From NCBI GenBank assembly GCA_028873695.1, contig JAPPNU010000077.1, positions 1-62,602 of the forward strand: a stretch of 62,602 nt of DNA. Direction: 5' to 3'. Source of the stretch: Gemmatimonadota bacterium (GTDB lineage: Bacteria; Latescibacterota; UBA2968; GCA-2709665). This document shows, one piece after another, positions 16,543 through 25,663 of the stretch. Numbering within the stretch: position 1 is the first letter of the stretch; each line of letters begins with the position of its first letter. The notes under the pieces are model-generated. The model saw nothing but the letters and a program-made list of their open reading frames with translations. It was not told where the DNA came from and did not search any database. The position numbers were made by a program, and so were the translations under genes.

Positions 16543-16614
16543 TTCGTGGGGTGCTGCGAATTATCGGAGATACCGAAACGCCGTCGGGGCTCGTGAAGAC
16601 CGGAGTGACAGGAC

Positions 16615-17424
16615 TCACGCGATCGATACGGTCGGGCGGGCGGGGCGGTACGGCGGTTCGAGGACGGCGCGCTGTTGGGGCGTGAATTCGTCCAGCACTT
16701 CGGCCACACCCTCCGGTACGTGTACACGCGAATAGGTCAGCGGCCCCGGCGAATACTTGTAAAGAATGGAACGCCGCTCGTGTTCGGCCGTCCAGGGCAT
16801 GGTGCCGTGCGTGAGGGCTTCGGTGAAGATAACGGCCGAGCCGGCCTTCGCCTCCACCTGCCGTACCACGCCGATGTCCCGGTCCAGCAGGGCCACGCCC
16901 CGCGGCGTGGGATAGTTCGACTTGTGGCTTCCGGGTATGCACGAAAAGCCGCCGTCTCCCGGTCCGCAGTCCGTGAACATCCAGGCGACAACCGTAAGAC
17001 CGCAGCGCATTCTTCCATTGTGAAACTGGTAGAAATGGGTCAGGTCGTCCGTGGTGCCGCCGCCGTGCAGCACGTGACCTTCCGTGCCCTTCCGCATGAT
17101 GATGCCGTAGACGTGATCCAGGCGGAAGCCCTCACGCAGCAGTTCGTTGAGATACGGTACGATATTCGGATGCGTCAGGAGGTCACGAAAGGGCTGGCAC
17201 CACGGCTTCGGCCAGGTCAGCATGCCGCCCAGATCGCCGCGGCCCTGCTGGCCCTTGAGCGTGCTGGATTTCCCCGACAGGGACTGTTCTTCCGGCCGTT
17301 CGCGGATTCGGTTCGCATTCCGGTCTGTGGCTTCGTTGCACGCGTCAACTTCCTCGGAGGAGAGGGCGTTCTCAACCACGAGATAACCGTTGAGGTCGAA
17401 GAAATATCTCTCTTCGTCGTCCAT
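16615..17424 (-). CDS. Phytanoyl-CoA dioxygenase (PhyH) family protein
   Basis: This 269-residue Fe(II)/2-oxoglutarate oxygenase of the PhyH family opens with FFDLNGYLVVENALSSEEVD. Its second half has the double-stranded beta-helix core with FSCIPGSHKSNYP, then the distal iron His in ALTHGTMPW and the 2-oxoglutarate Arg in ERRSILYKYSPG. Substrates vary widely across this family. Start ATG 17424 has AAGGAG six bases upstream. The family is often expanded in Poribacteria and Latescibacterota. Confidence 0.85.
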   Translation of the reverse strand: MDDEERYFFDLNGYLVVENALSSEEVDACNEATDRNANRIRERPEEQSLSGKSSTLKGQQGRGDLGGMLTWPKPWCQPFRDLLTHPNIVPYLNELLREGFRLDHVYGIIMRKGTEGHVLHGGGTTDDLTHFYQFHNGRMRCGLTVVAWMFTDCGPGDGGFSCIPGSHKSNYPTPRGVALLDRDIGVVRQVEAKAGSAVIFTEALTHGTMPWTAEHERRSILYKYSPGPLTYSRVHVPEGVAEVLDEFTPQQRAVLEPPYRPARPTVSIA

Positions 17425-17478
17425 TGCGGTCTCCTTTTCCAAATCAAAGGCAGAAAATCGGGTAGACGCAAAACGTAA

Positions 17479-17575
17479 GACGGGAGAAGAAATCTTCGCC
17501 CGGTACAACATTCCTTCTTGCCTTCGGCACGAAACGAATCCTCGCAAGGCAGGCAATCTCTCCCGTCTACCGTCT
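17479..17575 (+). repeat. ~95 bp dispersed repeat, copy 1
   Basis: This stretch resembles 24684-24780 closely. Both contain CTTGCCTTCGGCACGAAA, GAATCCTC and AAGGCAGG, and finish with CCGTCTACCGTCT. GCCTT and AAGGC in the middle could pair. It lies just upstream of the phyH start on the opposite strand. Confidence 0.65.
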
Positions 17576-17638
17576 TCCTTCTCACCGCCATATTAAGAGC
17601 GATGCCGGGAGCCATTCATTCTACGCTCGAGTTTCCCT

Positions 17639-17911
17639 TTACGAAGGGACCATACCGAGGATTTCGTTCAGTTCTTCTGTCATTTCCGCGGGTATTTCGA
17701 CGTTTGCACCTTCTTCGAACTGTTGTCTCCAGTTCGCCAGGTGGGACTCGCCAATGTGGACGGAGATCGGTTCACCTCCCGGCCAGCGCGTGAACGGGGG
17801 GCGATTCACCCTTCCCGCATTCAGCGCCCGCTGGATGGAATTCAGGATGCGCTCGTTGGAGAGATCGCACTGAAAACCTCGGTAGGCGACCTGTGCTGGC
17901 GTGATGTCCAT
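17639..17911 (-). CDS. Hypothetical protein
   Basis: These 90 residues are not recognised. The sequence is compact and mixed in character, not a shadow of a plus-strand gene: it begins MDITPAQVAYRGFQCDLSNE, has a helix-like ILNSIQRALNAGRV, and ends EEGANVEIPAEMTEELNEIL. No signal peptide or membrane segment is present. No clear Shine-Dalgarno precedes the ATG, and the frame is open for 12 more codons upstream without a good start. It could be a fragment of something larger. Confidence 0.45.
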   Translation of the reverse strand: MDITPAQVAYRGFQCDLSNERILNSIQRALNAGRVNRPPFTRWPGGEPISVHIGESHLANWRQQFEEGANVEIPAEMTEELNEILGMVPS

Positions 17912-18225
17912 GAATCCGGTTTCCGTCAGTTCGTCGGATTGTACGATTCGGAGTCAGTCGAAACTTCATGTGGCAGAAGATAGCTCCGCGCATTTTCGCA
18001 ATCAAGGAAATTGTGCGCCGTAACGGATTGGCGCACGCTTCTGAATCGTTGTCAGGGCCCGTACGGGCTGCGCCGGTTCCGGTTGACACCCCGGAACACG
18101 GAGGCGTATACTGCACACCGATCGAACGGTGGTTCAAATCGTGGCAACAACACGAATCCCGCGATGCCGTCTGGCGGAAGTCCGCGGGGTGGAAAACCCA
18201 TCAACCATGGCGAAAGGGTTGCCCT

Positions 18226-19164
18226 ATGACGCTACTCGGCAGCGGCGAGTACCGGTATGAAGAACGAACCGATTGGGCGCGTCTGCCCGACGGTTGGCGG
18301 TTCAAGGAGGTGGTGGACGTGGCTGTGGGCCCGGACGACCGGGTTTACGTGTTCAACCGGGGTGAGCATCCGGTCATCGTGTTCGACCGGGACGGACAAT
18401 TCCTGGAATCCTGGGGAGAGGGCCTGTTCGTGCGACCCCACGGCCTGACGCTGGGGCCCGACGGCATGCTGTACTGCGTTGACGACCAGGGGCACTGCGT
18501 CCGCAAATGCACACTGGATGGCGAGGTACTGATGGTCATCGGCGCCCCCGGCGAGGGCGCCCCGGCGCAGAGCGGTCGCCCGTTCAACCAGCCCACCAAG
18601 GTCGCCTTCGATCCGGCCAACGGAGATCTCTATATCTCGGACGGTTACGGCAACGCACGGGTGCACAGGTACTCCTCTGCAGGCGAACACCTTTCCTCCT
18701 GGGGAGACTACGGGACGGATCCGGGCCAGTTCAACCTGGTGCACAGCGTCTGTACGGACAGCCGCGGCTCCGTCTACGTCGCCGACCGCGAGAACCACCG
18801 CGTGCAGGTATTCGACCCCGATGGCAATTATCTCACGCAGTGGAACAATCTCCACCGTCCCTGCGGTCTGCATATCGACGGCGACCTCGTCTACATCGGA
18901 CAACTGCCCACGCAGCTCGAGGTCAACGCAACCTATCCCAACGTGGGCTCGTGCGTGAGCATTCACGACCTTACCGGCAAACGCCTCGCCCGCCTGGGCG
19001 ACCCGCGGGCCGGCGAGGGTCCCGGCCAGTTCACGGCGCCGCACGGTGTGGGCGTGGACTCGCGCGGGGACATCTACGTCGGTGAGGTGTCCTGGAGCGC
19101 GTTCGGCTCGCAGATGGATCCACCCAGAGTGATGCGCAGTTTCCGCAAACTGGTCCGCGTCTGA
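18226..19164 (+). CDS. NHL-repeat beta-propeller protein
   Basis: This 312-residue protein has about six NHL-type repeats, each with a phrase like GPDDRVYVFNRGEHPVIVFD, DSRGSVYVADRENHRVQVFD or GVDSRGDIYVGEV. It probably folds as a six-bladed propeller related to peptidyl-alpha-hydroxyglycine lyase-like and 6-bladed TolB-like proteins. The frame is open far upstream to 17968, but ATG 18226 has GAAAGGG seven bases before it and is where the homologous part begins. No signal peptide is visible from that start. The function is not evident. Confidence 0.82.
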   Translation: MTLLGSGEYRYEERTDWARLPDGWRFKEVVDVAVGPDDRVYVFNRGEHPVIVFDRDGQFLESWGEGLFVRPHGLTLGPDGMLYCVDDQGHCVRKCTLDGEVLMVIGAPGEGAPAQSGRPFNQPTKVAFDPANGDLYISDGYGNARVHRYSSAGEHLSSWGDYGTDPGQFNLVHSVCTDSRGSVYVADRENHRVQVFDPDGNYLTQWNNLHRPCGLHIDGDLVYIGQLPTQLEVNATYPNVGSCVSIHDLTGKRLARLGDPRAGEGPGQFTAPHGVGVDSRGDIYVGEVSWSAFGSQMDPPRVMRSFRKLVRV

Positions 19165-19220
19165 TGGCGGGACAGGGCGTCGCGGTCGCCATCCAGGCAT
19201 GGTACATCACTTCGAACCGA

Positions 19221-20276
19221 TTATTCTGAACCACCGGCGATCGACCAGTCAAAAGGAAAAAGGATCAACTCGAGAACGCTGGCGCGGCGCAGCTTTACCT
19301 CGGCAACGAGTCGGTTGCCGGGAACAAGAGGCGGCGCCGAATCGATCTTCACAAGGACGCGTACGGAGGGATAGCCCTTTCGCTGCACGTAGCGCCGCAC
19401 GGAATGAACCTGCCCCGAGAATTCAAATGAACTCTCCCACTGCGGCCAGAGGTCGACCTGCTGTCCCCGCCTGATCCACGGAGCGAACTCCGCCGGAACG
19501 TGGCACTCGGCCAACACAGGATCCTCCGTTCCGATCAACATCAGCGTATCCCCCACGGCGGGAACCGCGCCTGCTTTGCGCAGGACCATCAGGATCCGTC
19601 CCGGTCCAGGCGCCCGAAGCGTATAGTGTCCCATTTCCCGGCGTACCATGGTGTACGCGGCTTCAGCTTCGGCAACCTCCGCATCCCGTGCCTTGAACGT
19701 AAAGAACGCCCTCCTGCGCAGGGGAGTTATCGGCCCTGACTTCAACAGTTCCAACGCTGACAACGATTTCTCGATTTGCATCAGGGCGAGGATCGAATCC
19801 GACTTTGCTTTCTCCAGATCGTCAGCGCTGACAAGCCCGCCGTGATCGAACAATCGCTGCGCCATCTTCAACTGCCAGTTCGCCAAACGAGCTTTCTCCT
19901 TCATTGCGTCCAATTCACTGCTGAGTCCTTTCAGTTCCTGTTCGGGAGGCGACGCCTCCACGGCCTGGAGTGCGGCTCTCGCGGCCTCCCGCTCGGCCAC
20001 GGAACGCTCGTAGGCTCGTTCTGCAACGGCGAGCCGTGATTCGGCAATGTCACTCTTGAACGCAATCAGGGAATCTCCTGCCGCCACCAGCTGACCCTCC
20101 TCGACGTAGACCTTTGCTATCTGCGCTTCGACGAGCCCGCTGATCCAGATTTCCTTTTCGGGTACGATTCTTCCTATGCCCTTAGCCACCTGGTCGATTT
20201 CCACGTACCATAGAACGGCGACGACGGCCAGAATGAGCGCGAGGAAGCGCAGAACGTATTTGGATGTACGCAGCAT
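19221..20276 (-). CDS. HlyD-family membrane fusion (adaptor) protein
   Basis: This 351-residue protein has one N-terminal membrane helix (YVLRFLALILAVVAVLWYV) and a lipoyl/barrel half reading GLVEAQIAKVYVEEGQLVAAG. A coiled-coil hairpin spans about residues 75-190, and the second lipoyl half and beta barrel follow (LRAPGPGRILMVLRKAGAVP). It would bridge an inner-membrane ABC transporter to the envelope or outer membrane. It lies 21 bases after the second ABC-2 permease and ends the four-gene operon. Such an adaptor is unusual beside this permease type. Confidence 0.82.
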   Translation of the reverse strand: MLRTSKYVLRFLALILAVVAVLWYVEIDQVAKGIGRIVPEKEIWISGLVEAQIAKVYVEEGQLVAAGDSLIAFKSDIAESRLAVAERAYERSVAEREAARAALQAVEASPPEQELKGLSSELDAMKEKARLANWQLKMAQRLFDHGGLVSADDLEKAKSDSILALMQIEKSLSALELLKSGPITPLRRRAFFTFKARDAEVAEAEAAYTMVRREMGHYTLRAPGPGRILMVLRKAGAVPAVGDTLMLIGTEDPVLAECHVPAEFAPWIRRGQQVDLWPQWESSFEFSGQVHSVRRYVQRKGYPSVRVLVKIDSAPPLVPGNRLVAEVKLRRASVLELILFPFDWSIAGGSE

Positions 20277-20297
20277 ATTTTCACGAACCGCGAGAAA

Positions 20298-21119
20298 CTA
20301 CGACCCTGTACTCTCGTATCTGTTGATGCCGACACACCAGAGTCTGTACGCCAGGAAGAAGCTCACAATGCCGACCAGGGGGGTCCCGTACTGGAACAAC
20401 GGATCGAACAGAGTGATCCCATGGAATAGTGGAGCGTCCGATTTGTTCAGGAAATCCTCCGCAGGGAAATACGCGACAAAGCCGTAGGGAATGACGAAAG
20501 TCAAGAGCACCTGTACCCATCTGTCGTACATGCCGAGGGGATAGTTCACAAACCTCCTCAAACCGTAAATCGCCGTATCGACAACGGCCGCCGACCTCAC
20601 AAACCAGAAGCTCATCGTCCCAGTCAGTACCATGATTGCAGCCTGGATCAGTGTAGCGCCAATCAGCACCAGCCCGAACCAGACGACGTTCAACCACGTC
20701 CACGCAATGCTCAGGTTTTCGAAACAGATGTAGAAGAAGACGGCGCCCAGGACCATATGGGCCATGAAGCTATGGCTGAAATCGCGACAGATCAAGTTCG
20801 CGAAGGGATTCATCGGATAGATCAATATACTGTCGAATGACCCGTCCTGAACCATAAATTCCAGACGGCGCATGGGTCCCCGGAAAAACAGGCTGCTTGC
20901 GCCGTACGAAAAGAGATTGAGATTGTACAGCAGCATAATCTCATAGAAACTCCATCCGTGTATGATTTCGAACTTATTCAGAACAATCCAGACGCCGAGG
21001 AAGCTGATCAGATACACAACGATCGTGATGATCTGCGATGTGAAGAAATTGAACCTGTATTCGATCAGGGTCTTCATATAGACGACCAGGAACCGTCCGT
21101 ACAATCTCAGACTTTCCAT
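20298..21119 (-). CDS. ABC-2 type permease (COG3694-like)
   Basis: This 273-residue integral membrane protein has about six helices. It begins MESLRLYGRFLVVYMKTLIE and has YRFNFFTSQIITIVVYLISF, the typical N-terminus of the ABC-2 permease that partners COG4586 ATPases. A C-terminal pair of helices ends FFLAYRLWCVGINRYESTGS. It forms half of the transport channel with the neighbouring permease. The start lies two bases after the preceding stop. Confidence 0.85.
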   Translation of the reverse strand: MESLRLYGRFLVVYMKTLIEYRFNFFTSQIITIVVYLISFLGVWIVLNKFEIIHGWSFYEIMLLYNLNLFSYGASSLFFRGPMRRLEFMVQDGSFDSILIYPMNPFANLICRDFSHSFMAHMVLGAVFFYICFENLSIAWTWLNVVWFGLVLIGATLIQAAIMVLTGTMSFWFVRSAAVVDTAIYGLRRFVNYPLGMYDRWVQVLLTFVIPYGFVAYFPAEDFLNKSDAPLFHGITLFDPLFQYGTPLVGIVSFFLAYRLWCVGINRYESTGS

Positions 21120-21120
21120 C

Positions 21121-21921
21121 TCAACCGCCCTGTATGACCAGTTTTTTGACTGCCTTCATCCACAACACTCTTTCAATTCCCGCCAGAATTCCGATCCACA
21201 TGATTTGCTGGAGGATGAATCCGATTGCGTCGGCCGGGACTGTCTTCTCCAGGAATATCGCCAGCGGCGCAAAATAGATGAGACGGAACGGGAGAAAAGC
21301 GGAAAGTTCGTACAGGAAATCCGGAAAAAACCAGAGCGGCACCATCTCACCCGAGAAGACGTTGATCAAAACGTTGAACAGCATGCTCAGAGACGTCACG
21401 GCAAGGAACCAGAATCCGATCAGTCCAATCAGATAGCTGATCGAGAAATAAATCATCATGCCGTTGATCGCGGAAATCACGAACAGGACAAGATACGGTC
21501 CCGTGGGCAAACGAATGCCGAACATCAGGACGCCCACAATCAGAAATGGCGTCAACTGGAACACCATCCTGAAGCAGTTGTTTCCAAGCGCATCGCAAAA
21601 CAACATGCCTTTCAAACTCACCGGCTTGATGAGGTCCATTGCGATTTCACCAGTCCTGATTCTGTCGTTGACCTTGAACACAGTCGTGGTGCTGATGGCG
21701 ATGGAGATTCCGGTGCTGACAAGCGTGTACGTGACCATGTCCCGAAAGCTGATGACCCCCATGTTGGTCTGTGTCTGACCGATATCCTGAAACAGCGCGC
21801 GCCAGAAATAGATCTGTACCAGAAGTACGACGATAGAACTGATCAGACTCAAGAATACATTCATCTTGTAGGCAAGATTGGACTGGAAGGCGTTCTTCAG
21901 GAATTCAATGTAGACTTTCAT
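21121..21921 (-). CDS. ABC-2 type permease (COG4587-like)
   Basis: This 266-residue six-helix membrane protein begins MKVYIEFLKNAFQSNLAYKM, the pattern of the first permease in COG4586/4587/3694 exporter sets. Helices are seen at VFLSLISSIVVLLVQIYFW, around residue 60, and in SYLIGLIGFWFLAVTSLSML. It heterodimerises with the next gene product. It follows the ATPase gene by 23 bases. Confidence 0.85.
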   Translation of the reverse strand: MKVYIEFLKNAFQSNLAYKMNVFLSLISSIVVLLVQIYFWRALFQDIGQTQTNMGVISFRDMVTYTLVSTGISIAISTTTVFKVNDRIRTGEIAMDLIKPVSLKGMLFCDALGNNCFRMVFQLTPFLIVGVLMFGIRLPTGPYLVLFVISAINGMMIYFSISYLIGLIGFWFLAVTSLSMLFNVLINVFSGEMVPLWFFPDFLYELSAFLPFRLIYFAPLAIFLEKTVPADAIGFILQQIMWIGILAGIERVLWMKAVKKLVIQGG

Positions 21922-21944
21922 ATCATGGCCGCCTGTGAGCCGGT

Positions 21945-22958
21945 TCAGCTGGACCTTGCCAGGTACATCCTTCTGATTACTTCGTCGATCTCAGTCTCTC
22001 TGACGACAAAGTCCATCACGCGACGTCGTTCCATGACCCAGCCGATCACGGTCGTGGAGTTGACTTTCGCCTTATTGTATTTTATGGACAACTTGCTTCC
22101 GTCCTGTTGAAACTCCGAGACCCCGAGTCGGTATAGATCGTCCGGGTCGGAAACCGGCGCTTCCGTTTCTACGTCCAGCGTTTCGTCCATTCCGAATCGC
22201 TCTTTCAGTTGCTGCAAATTGCCGTCGTACATGATGCTGCCGCTGTCGATCACCATCACGCGTGTACAGAGCTTCTCGATGTCGGACATATCGTGGGTGG
22301 TCAGGATGACCGTCGTGTCGCGCGTCCGGTTCATCTCTTTGATGAAATCCCGTATGTTCTCCTTGACCACCACGTCCAGACCGATGGTCGGTTCGTCGAG
22401 ATAGACAATCGCGGGATCGTGCAGAAGCGCCGCGCAGATGTCCGACCTCATTCGCTGTCCGAGGCTGAGCTGTCTGACTGGCGTATTGATAAACTCTTCC
22501 AGGCCAAGGATTTCAGAGAATATTCCCAGGTTTTCCCGAAATCGTTCCGGAGGAATTTTGTACATGTGCCTCATCAGACTGAATGACTCTGAAACGGGAA
22601 TGTCCCACCAGAGTTGCGTTCTCTGGCCGAATACGACGCCCATTCTTGCGGCGTTTTTGATTCTGTCCTCGTGAGGCACCAATCCGCCAACCCGGATTTG
22701 CCCTGAATTCGGCACGAGAATCCCCACCAGCATCTTGATCGTTGTGGACTTACCTGCGCCGTTCGGGCCGATATATCCCAAAACCTCGCCCCGCCCGATC
22801 TCGAACGAGACGTCGTCAACCGCCGTAATGGTCTCATATTGCCGGCTGAACAGTGCATGTACGGCTCCCAGAAACCCTTCCTTTCTCTTCTGTCTCTTGA
22901 AGGTCTTGGTTACGTTCTCGACACGGATCAGCGGCTTGTTCGATGTTTCGGGCGGCAT
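21945..22958 (-). CDS. ABC transporter ATP-binding protein (COG4586-like)
   Basis: This is the ATPase of the exporter. It has Walker A GYIGPNGAGKSTTIKML, a Q-loop region with FGQRTQLWWDIPVSES (characteristic of COG4586), signature LSLGQRMRSDICAALL, Walker B AIVYLDEPTIGLD and the His switch in ILTTHDMSDIEKL. A C-terminal extension of ~80 residues follows the nucleotide-binding domain. The frame is open to 23078 with candidate starts at 23078 (TTG), 22994 and 22958; the domain aligns best from 22958, but the ribosome-binding sites do not decide. Related systems export drugs or polysaccharides; the substrate is unknown. Confidence 0.88.
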   Translation of the reverse strand: MPPETSNKPLIRVENVTKTFKRQKRKEGFLGAVHALFSRQYETITAVDDVSFEIGRGEVLGYIGPNGAGKSTTIKMLVGILVPNSGQIRVGGLVPHEDRIKNAARMGVVFGQRTQLWWDIPVSESFSLMRHMYKIPPERFRENLGIFSEILGLEEFINTPVRQLSLGQRMRSDICAALLHDPAIVYLDEPTIGLDVVVKENIRDFIKEMNRTRDTTVILTTHDMSDIEKLCTRVMVIDSGSIMYDGNLQQLKERFGMDETLDVETEAPVSDPDDLYRLGVSEFQQDGSKLSIKYNKAKVNSTTVIGWVMERRRVMDFVVRETEIDEVIRRMYLARSS

Positions 22959-23102
22959 AGGTACGTATTTCCCATGGTCGTCTGATTTGACCATTCTGGC
23001 GCGGTATTCCGACGGTCCACCAGGCGCGCAAACCTCCAGTCGTCTTGCGGCTTCCACTGCGTTGCTGACGTAACGCAAGCTTCCAGGCCCTACTGATCCG
23101 GC

Positions 23103-23305
23103 TCACGCCCGTTCTTTGAATTTCTTCGCTTCCTTCCTCGCAACTTCAAACGCGTTCTTGCCGCGCTTGTTGAGAACCATCGGATCGGCGCCGGCCCCAT
23201 CGATGCCGCGATGAACCGCCGCTCGGCGGCCGTAAGGTCCAGTTTGTCTTCGTGCCGCAGGAACCAGTTGTTCTCGAACGGGCTCACTGACTGTGTTGTC
23301 TTCAT
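23103..23305 (-). pseudogene. Frameshifted ankyrin-repeat gene fragment
   Basis: Two minus-strand frames together make one coherent piece. The first reads MKTTQSVSPFENNWFLRHED and LDLTAAERRFIAAS. About 23195 the other frame takes over with IDGAGADPMVLNKRGKNAF and EVARKEAKKFKERA, ending at 23103. GADPMVLNKRGKNAFEVAR is a clear ankyrin-repeat pattern. A one-base shift near 23195 would join them. It is either a decayed remnant or a sequencing/assembly error in a real small gene. Confidence 0.5.
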
Positions 23306-23809
23306 TGTTTCGCCCTCACGTTATCCAATACCGGTCGAAGAAAGCGGCACTCGAAATATACCCAAAAGAGTCAGCAGTTTCCCAGTTCTTTTCAGTGTAC
23401 CCGACTCCTGCGTCCGTCGCAGGTGTGGACGGATCTTTCCTTCCGAATCGACTGGTTTGAACAGAATGTATGAAACGCACCGGCAGATCTGCGCGGCGAT
23501 GCCGCAAAGCGCGGCGTTTTGTATGGGAACTGCCGTTTGTCGTTCTCCCGGAACGGCGTTTGCTTTGTAGTGACAGCACGCGAACTAACAGTTCGCGTTA
23601 CGGTCGGTGTCTCTATTGGGGCGCGAGTTACTGAAAGTGGTCGCCTCCACCCGGACATGCGGACAACTGACAATCAGCCCACGTCACGGCCTTGATATTG
23701 CAAATTGATATCACCTGGCCATATCGCTTACCGGTATTGGCTGACAGCTGAAAGCTGATCGCTGACGGCTCTTTTGTAATCGCTTCACTTCAACCAGGAA
23801 TACGACAGT
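23306..23809. other. Gene-free region with REP-like palindrome
   Basis: The region separates the ankyrin fragment from radC. It contains a perfect 8 bp palindrome (CGCGAACT, AAC, AGTTCGCG at 23579-23597), related to copies at 45251 and 55525. A GCCGC/GCGGC mini-hairpin followed by GTTTT lies at 23501-23520, and a GCTGACAGCTGAAAGCTGAT phrase at about 23738-23775 relates to the one at 2207. No gene is supported. Confidence 0.5.
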
Positions 23810-24499
23810 ATGGAAACGCTGGTCCGGCGCAGAGGCATCGACGGTGTCGCGGACGTGGACCTTCCGCGCGAGAAACTGGAACGACTCGGCGCCGAAGCGC
23901 TGAGAAACGAGGAATTGCTGGCGGTGCTGCTGCGGACCGGCTATGAAGGCAAGAACGTGCTTGAAGTCGCCGGGGAGATCCTGAAACAGCATTCGACGCA
24001 GGCGCTCATGGCGATGGGACTGGCTGAACTGACGGCAATCAAGGGGATCGGCCGGGCGAAGGCCGCGGGTCTTGTCTCCGGGTTCGAGCTGGCCAGAAGG
24101 GCGTTGAACCAGGGGATGGGCATCGAGCCGTCCATAACGAAACCCGCCGACGCGGTCGGGCTGTTGGCGGACTTTAAGGACCGAAGAAAAGAACACTTCG
24201 TGGCGGTTTTTCTGAACGCCCGGAACCAGGTCATCTGCAGGGAGGAAGTGTCGGTGGGCTCGCTGAACGCGTCGCTGGTTCATCCTCGTGAGGTATTCTT
24301 CCCCGCCGTAGGCTCGTCCGCGGCCAGCGTCATCCTCGCGCACAACCACCCTTCCGGCGACGTGACACCGAGTCGCGAGGACATCGAACTGACCCGGCGG
24401 ATGGTGCAGGCCGGTGAAATCATGGGGATCGAAGTACTGGACCACATCATCATCGGGGCCGAGCGCTTCCTGAGCATGAAGGAAGCAGACCTATTTTGA
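23810..24499 (+). CDS. radC: RadC/YeeS-family JAB-domain protein
   Basis: This 229-residue protein has an N-terminal helix-hairpin-helix-like part (LERLGAEALRNEELLAVLLR, AIKGIGRAKAAG) and a C-terminal JAB1/MPN-like metalloprotease fold. The zinc motif is intact: His178 and His180 in HNHPSG and Asp191 in PSRED. Despite the name, a role in DNA repair is not established; the family may act as a peptidase or nuclease accessory. It stands alone. Confidence 0.9.
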   Translation: METLVRRRGIDGVADVDLPREKLERLGAEALRNEELLAVLLRTGYEGKNVLEVAGEILKQHSTQALMAMGLAELTAIKGIGRAKAAGLVSGFELARRALNQGMGIEPSITKPADAVGLLADFKDRRKEHFVAVFLNARNQVICREEVSVGSLNASLVHPREVFFPAVGSSAASVILAHNHPSGDVTPSREDIELTRRMVQAGEIMGIEVLDHIIIGAERFLSMKEADLF

Positions 24500-24870
24500 G
24501 AATCTGAATGAAAATCCCCAGCGGTCTTCACGCGGCATACCCGTTCCCCTGTGGCGAAAAAGGGAGGGCAAGGGTCTGATCTCGCCGGACGGGATTGAAT
24601 CCTTTTTCACGAGACGGCCCGACATGCGTTATATTGTGGACATCGATACTTAGCCTCAAAGAGCCTGAATGCGGGTAGAGGTGAGGGAGAAGTAATCCTT
24701 GCCCGGTATGTCTTCCCTGCTTGCCTTCGGCACGAAAAGAATCCTCACAAGGCAGGTAATCTCTACCGTCTACCGTCTCCCGTCTACCCGATTTTCTCCC
24801 CTCTACCGTGACTTACGTTTCACCCGGTGGTCGGGCGGCCGGGGGTGAGGTGTGGAGGCGTGTTTTGGCT
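24500..24870. repeat. Gene-free region with ~95 bp dispersed repeat, copy 2
   Basis: The stretch 24684-24780 matches 17479-17575 (shared CTTGCCTTCGGCACGAAA, GAATCCTC and AAGGCAGG). Beyond it, repeated TACCGTCT and CCCGTCTACC units continue to about 24805. No gene is visible before the SAM hydrolase. Confidence 0.6.
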
Positions 24871-25650
24871 ATGATCACATTGACAACGGATTTCGGCCTT
24901 TACGACGGGTACGTCGCCGCGATGAAGGGCGCGATACTTTCGATCGCCCCGGACGTCTCGCTGGTGGACGTCTCCCATCAGGTCTCCCCGCAGGACGTGG
25001 CGTCCGGGGCTTATATCCTGTCCCGCGCATACCGCTATTTTCCGGCGGGTGCGGTCCATCTCGCGGTTGTGGACCCGGGCGTGGGAAGCGCCCGCCGCGC
25101 AATTGTCGTGGAGACGTCGGGCCACCGGTTTGTCGGTCCGGATAACGGATTGTTCAGCGCGGTGTTCCAGCGCGAATCGACGTGGAAAGCCGTTGAAATC
25201 CGCAATGCGACGTACCTCCGGTCTGAGGTGAGCCCCACCTTTCACGGCCGGGATATCTTCGGCCCGGTTGCGGCCCATCTCTGCAACGGCGTTTCGCTGG
25301 ACGAACTGGGGCCGCGGATCACCGATCCGGTCCGCCTCAACCTCTGGACCATTCAGGAATGCGACAACTCGATTGTCGGGCGGATCGTACACGTGGATCG
25401 TTTCGGGAATGCGATCAGCAATCTCGGAAAACGGCGCGTGGGGTCCGAAGGCGTCCGCGTACGGGCAGGAGAATTCGTGTTCGACAGAATCTGCCGCACG
25501 TACGCCGAGGTTCCGGAGGGCAGTTCGCTGGCCCTTTACGGAAGCGATAATACGCTGGAGATTGCAATTAACGGAGGGAATGCCTCGCGGAATCTGGGGC
25601 TGAAGCGGGGTGATCGGATAACCGTGGATTTCGGACCGGAGTACGCGTAG
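24871..25650 (+). CDS. SAM hydrolase / SAM hydroxide adenosyltransferase (DUF62)
   Basis: This 259-residue protein of the DUF62 family converts S-adenosylmethionine to adenosine and methionine, using water-derived hydroxide. The family's N-terminal ITLTTDFGLYDGYVAAMKG is intact, with the active-site region VVDPGVGSARRAIVVE and the C-terminal barrel strand GRIVHVDRFGNAISNL. ATG 24871 starts exactly where the family does; an upstream frame to 24808 is not needed. It converges with a HAD gene 13 bases away. Confidence 0.88.
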   Translation: MITLTTDFGLYDGYVAAMKGAILSIAPDVSLVDVSHQVSPQDVASGAYILSRAYRYFPAGAVHLAVVDPGVGSARRAIVVETSGHRFVGPDNGLFSAVFQRESTWKAVEIRNATYLRSEVSPTFHGRDIFGPVAAHLCNGVSLDELGPRITDPVRLNLWTIQECDNSIVGRIVHVDRFGNAISNLGKRRVGSEGVRVRAGEFVFDRICRTYAEVPEGSSLALYGSDNTLEIAINGGNASRNLGLKRGDRITVDFGPEYA

Positions 25651-25663
25651 CCGCGCGTTCATC

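Noticed and set aside
18232..19200. A 322-codon open frame antisense to the NHL protein
   Set aside because: Shadow of the plus-strand gene with Val/His/Arg-rich composition; the NHL repeats on the plus strand are unmistakable.
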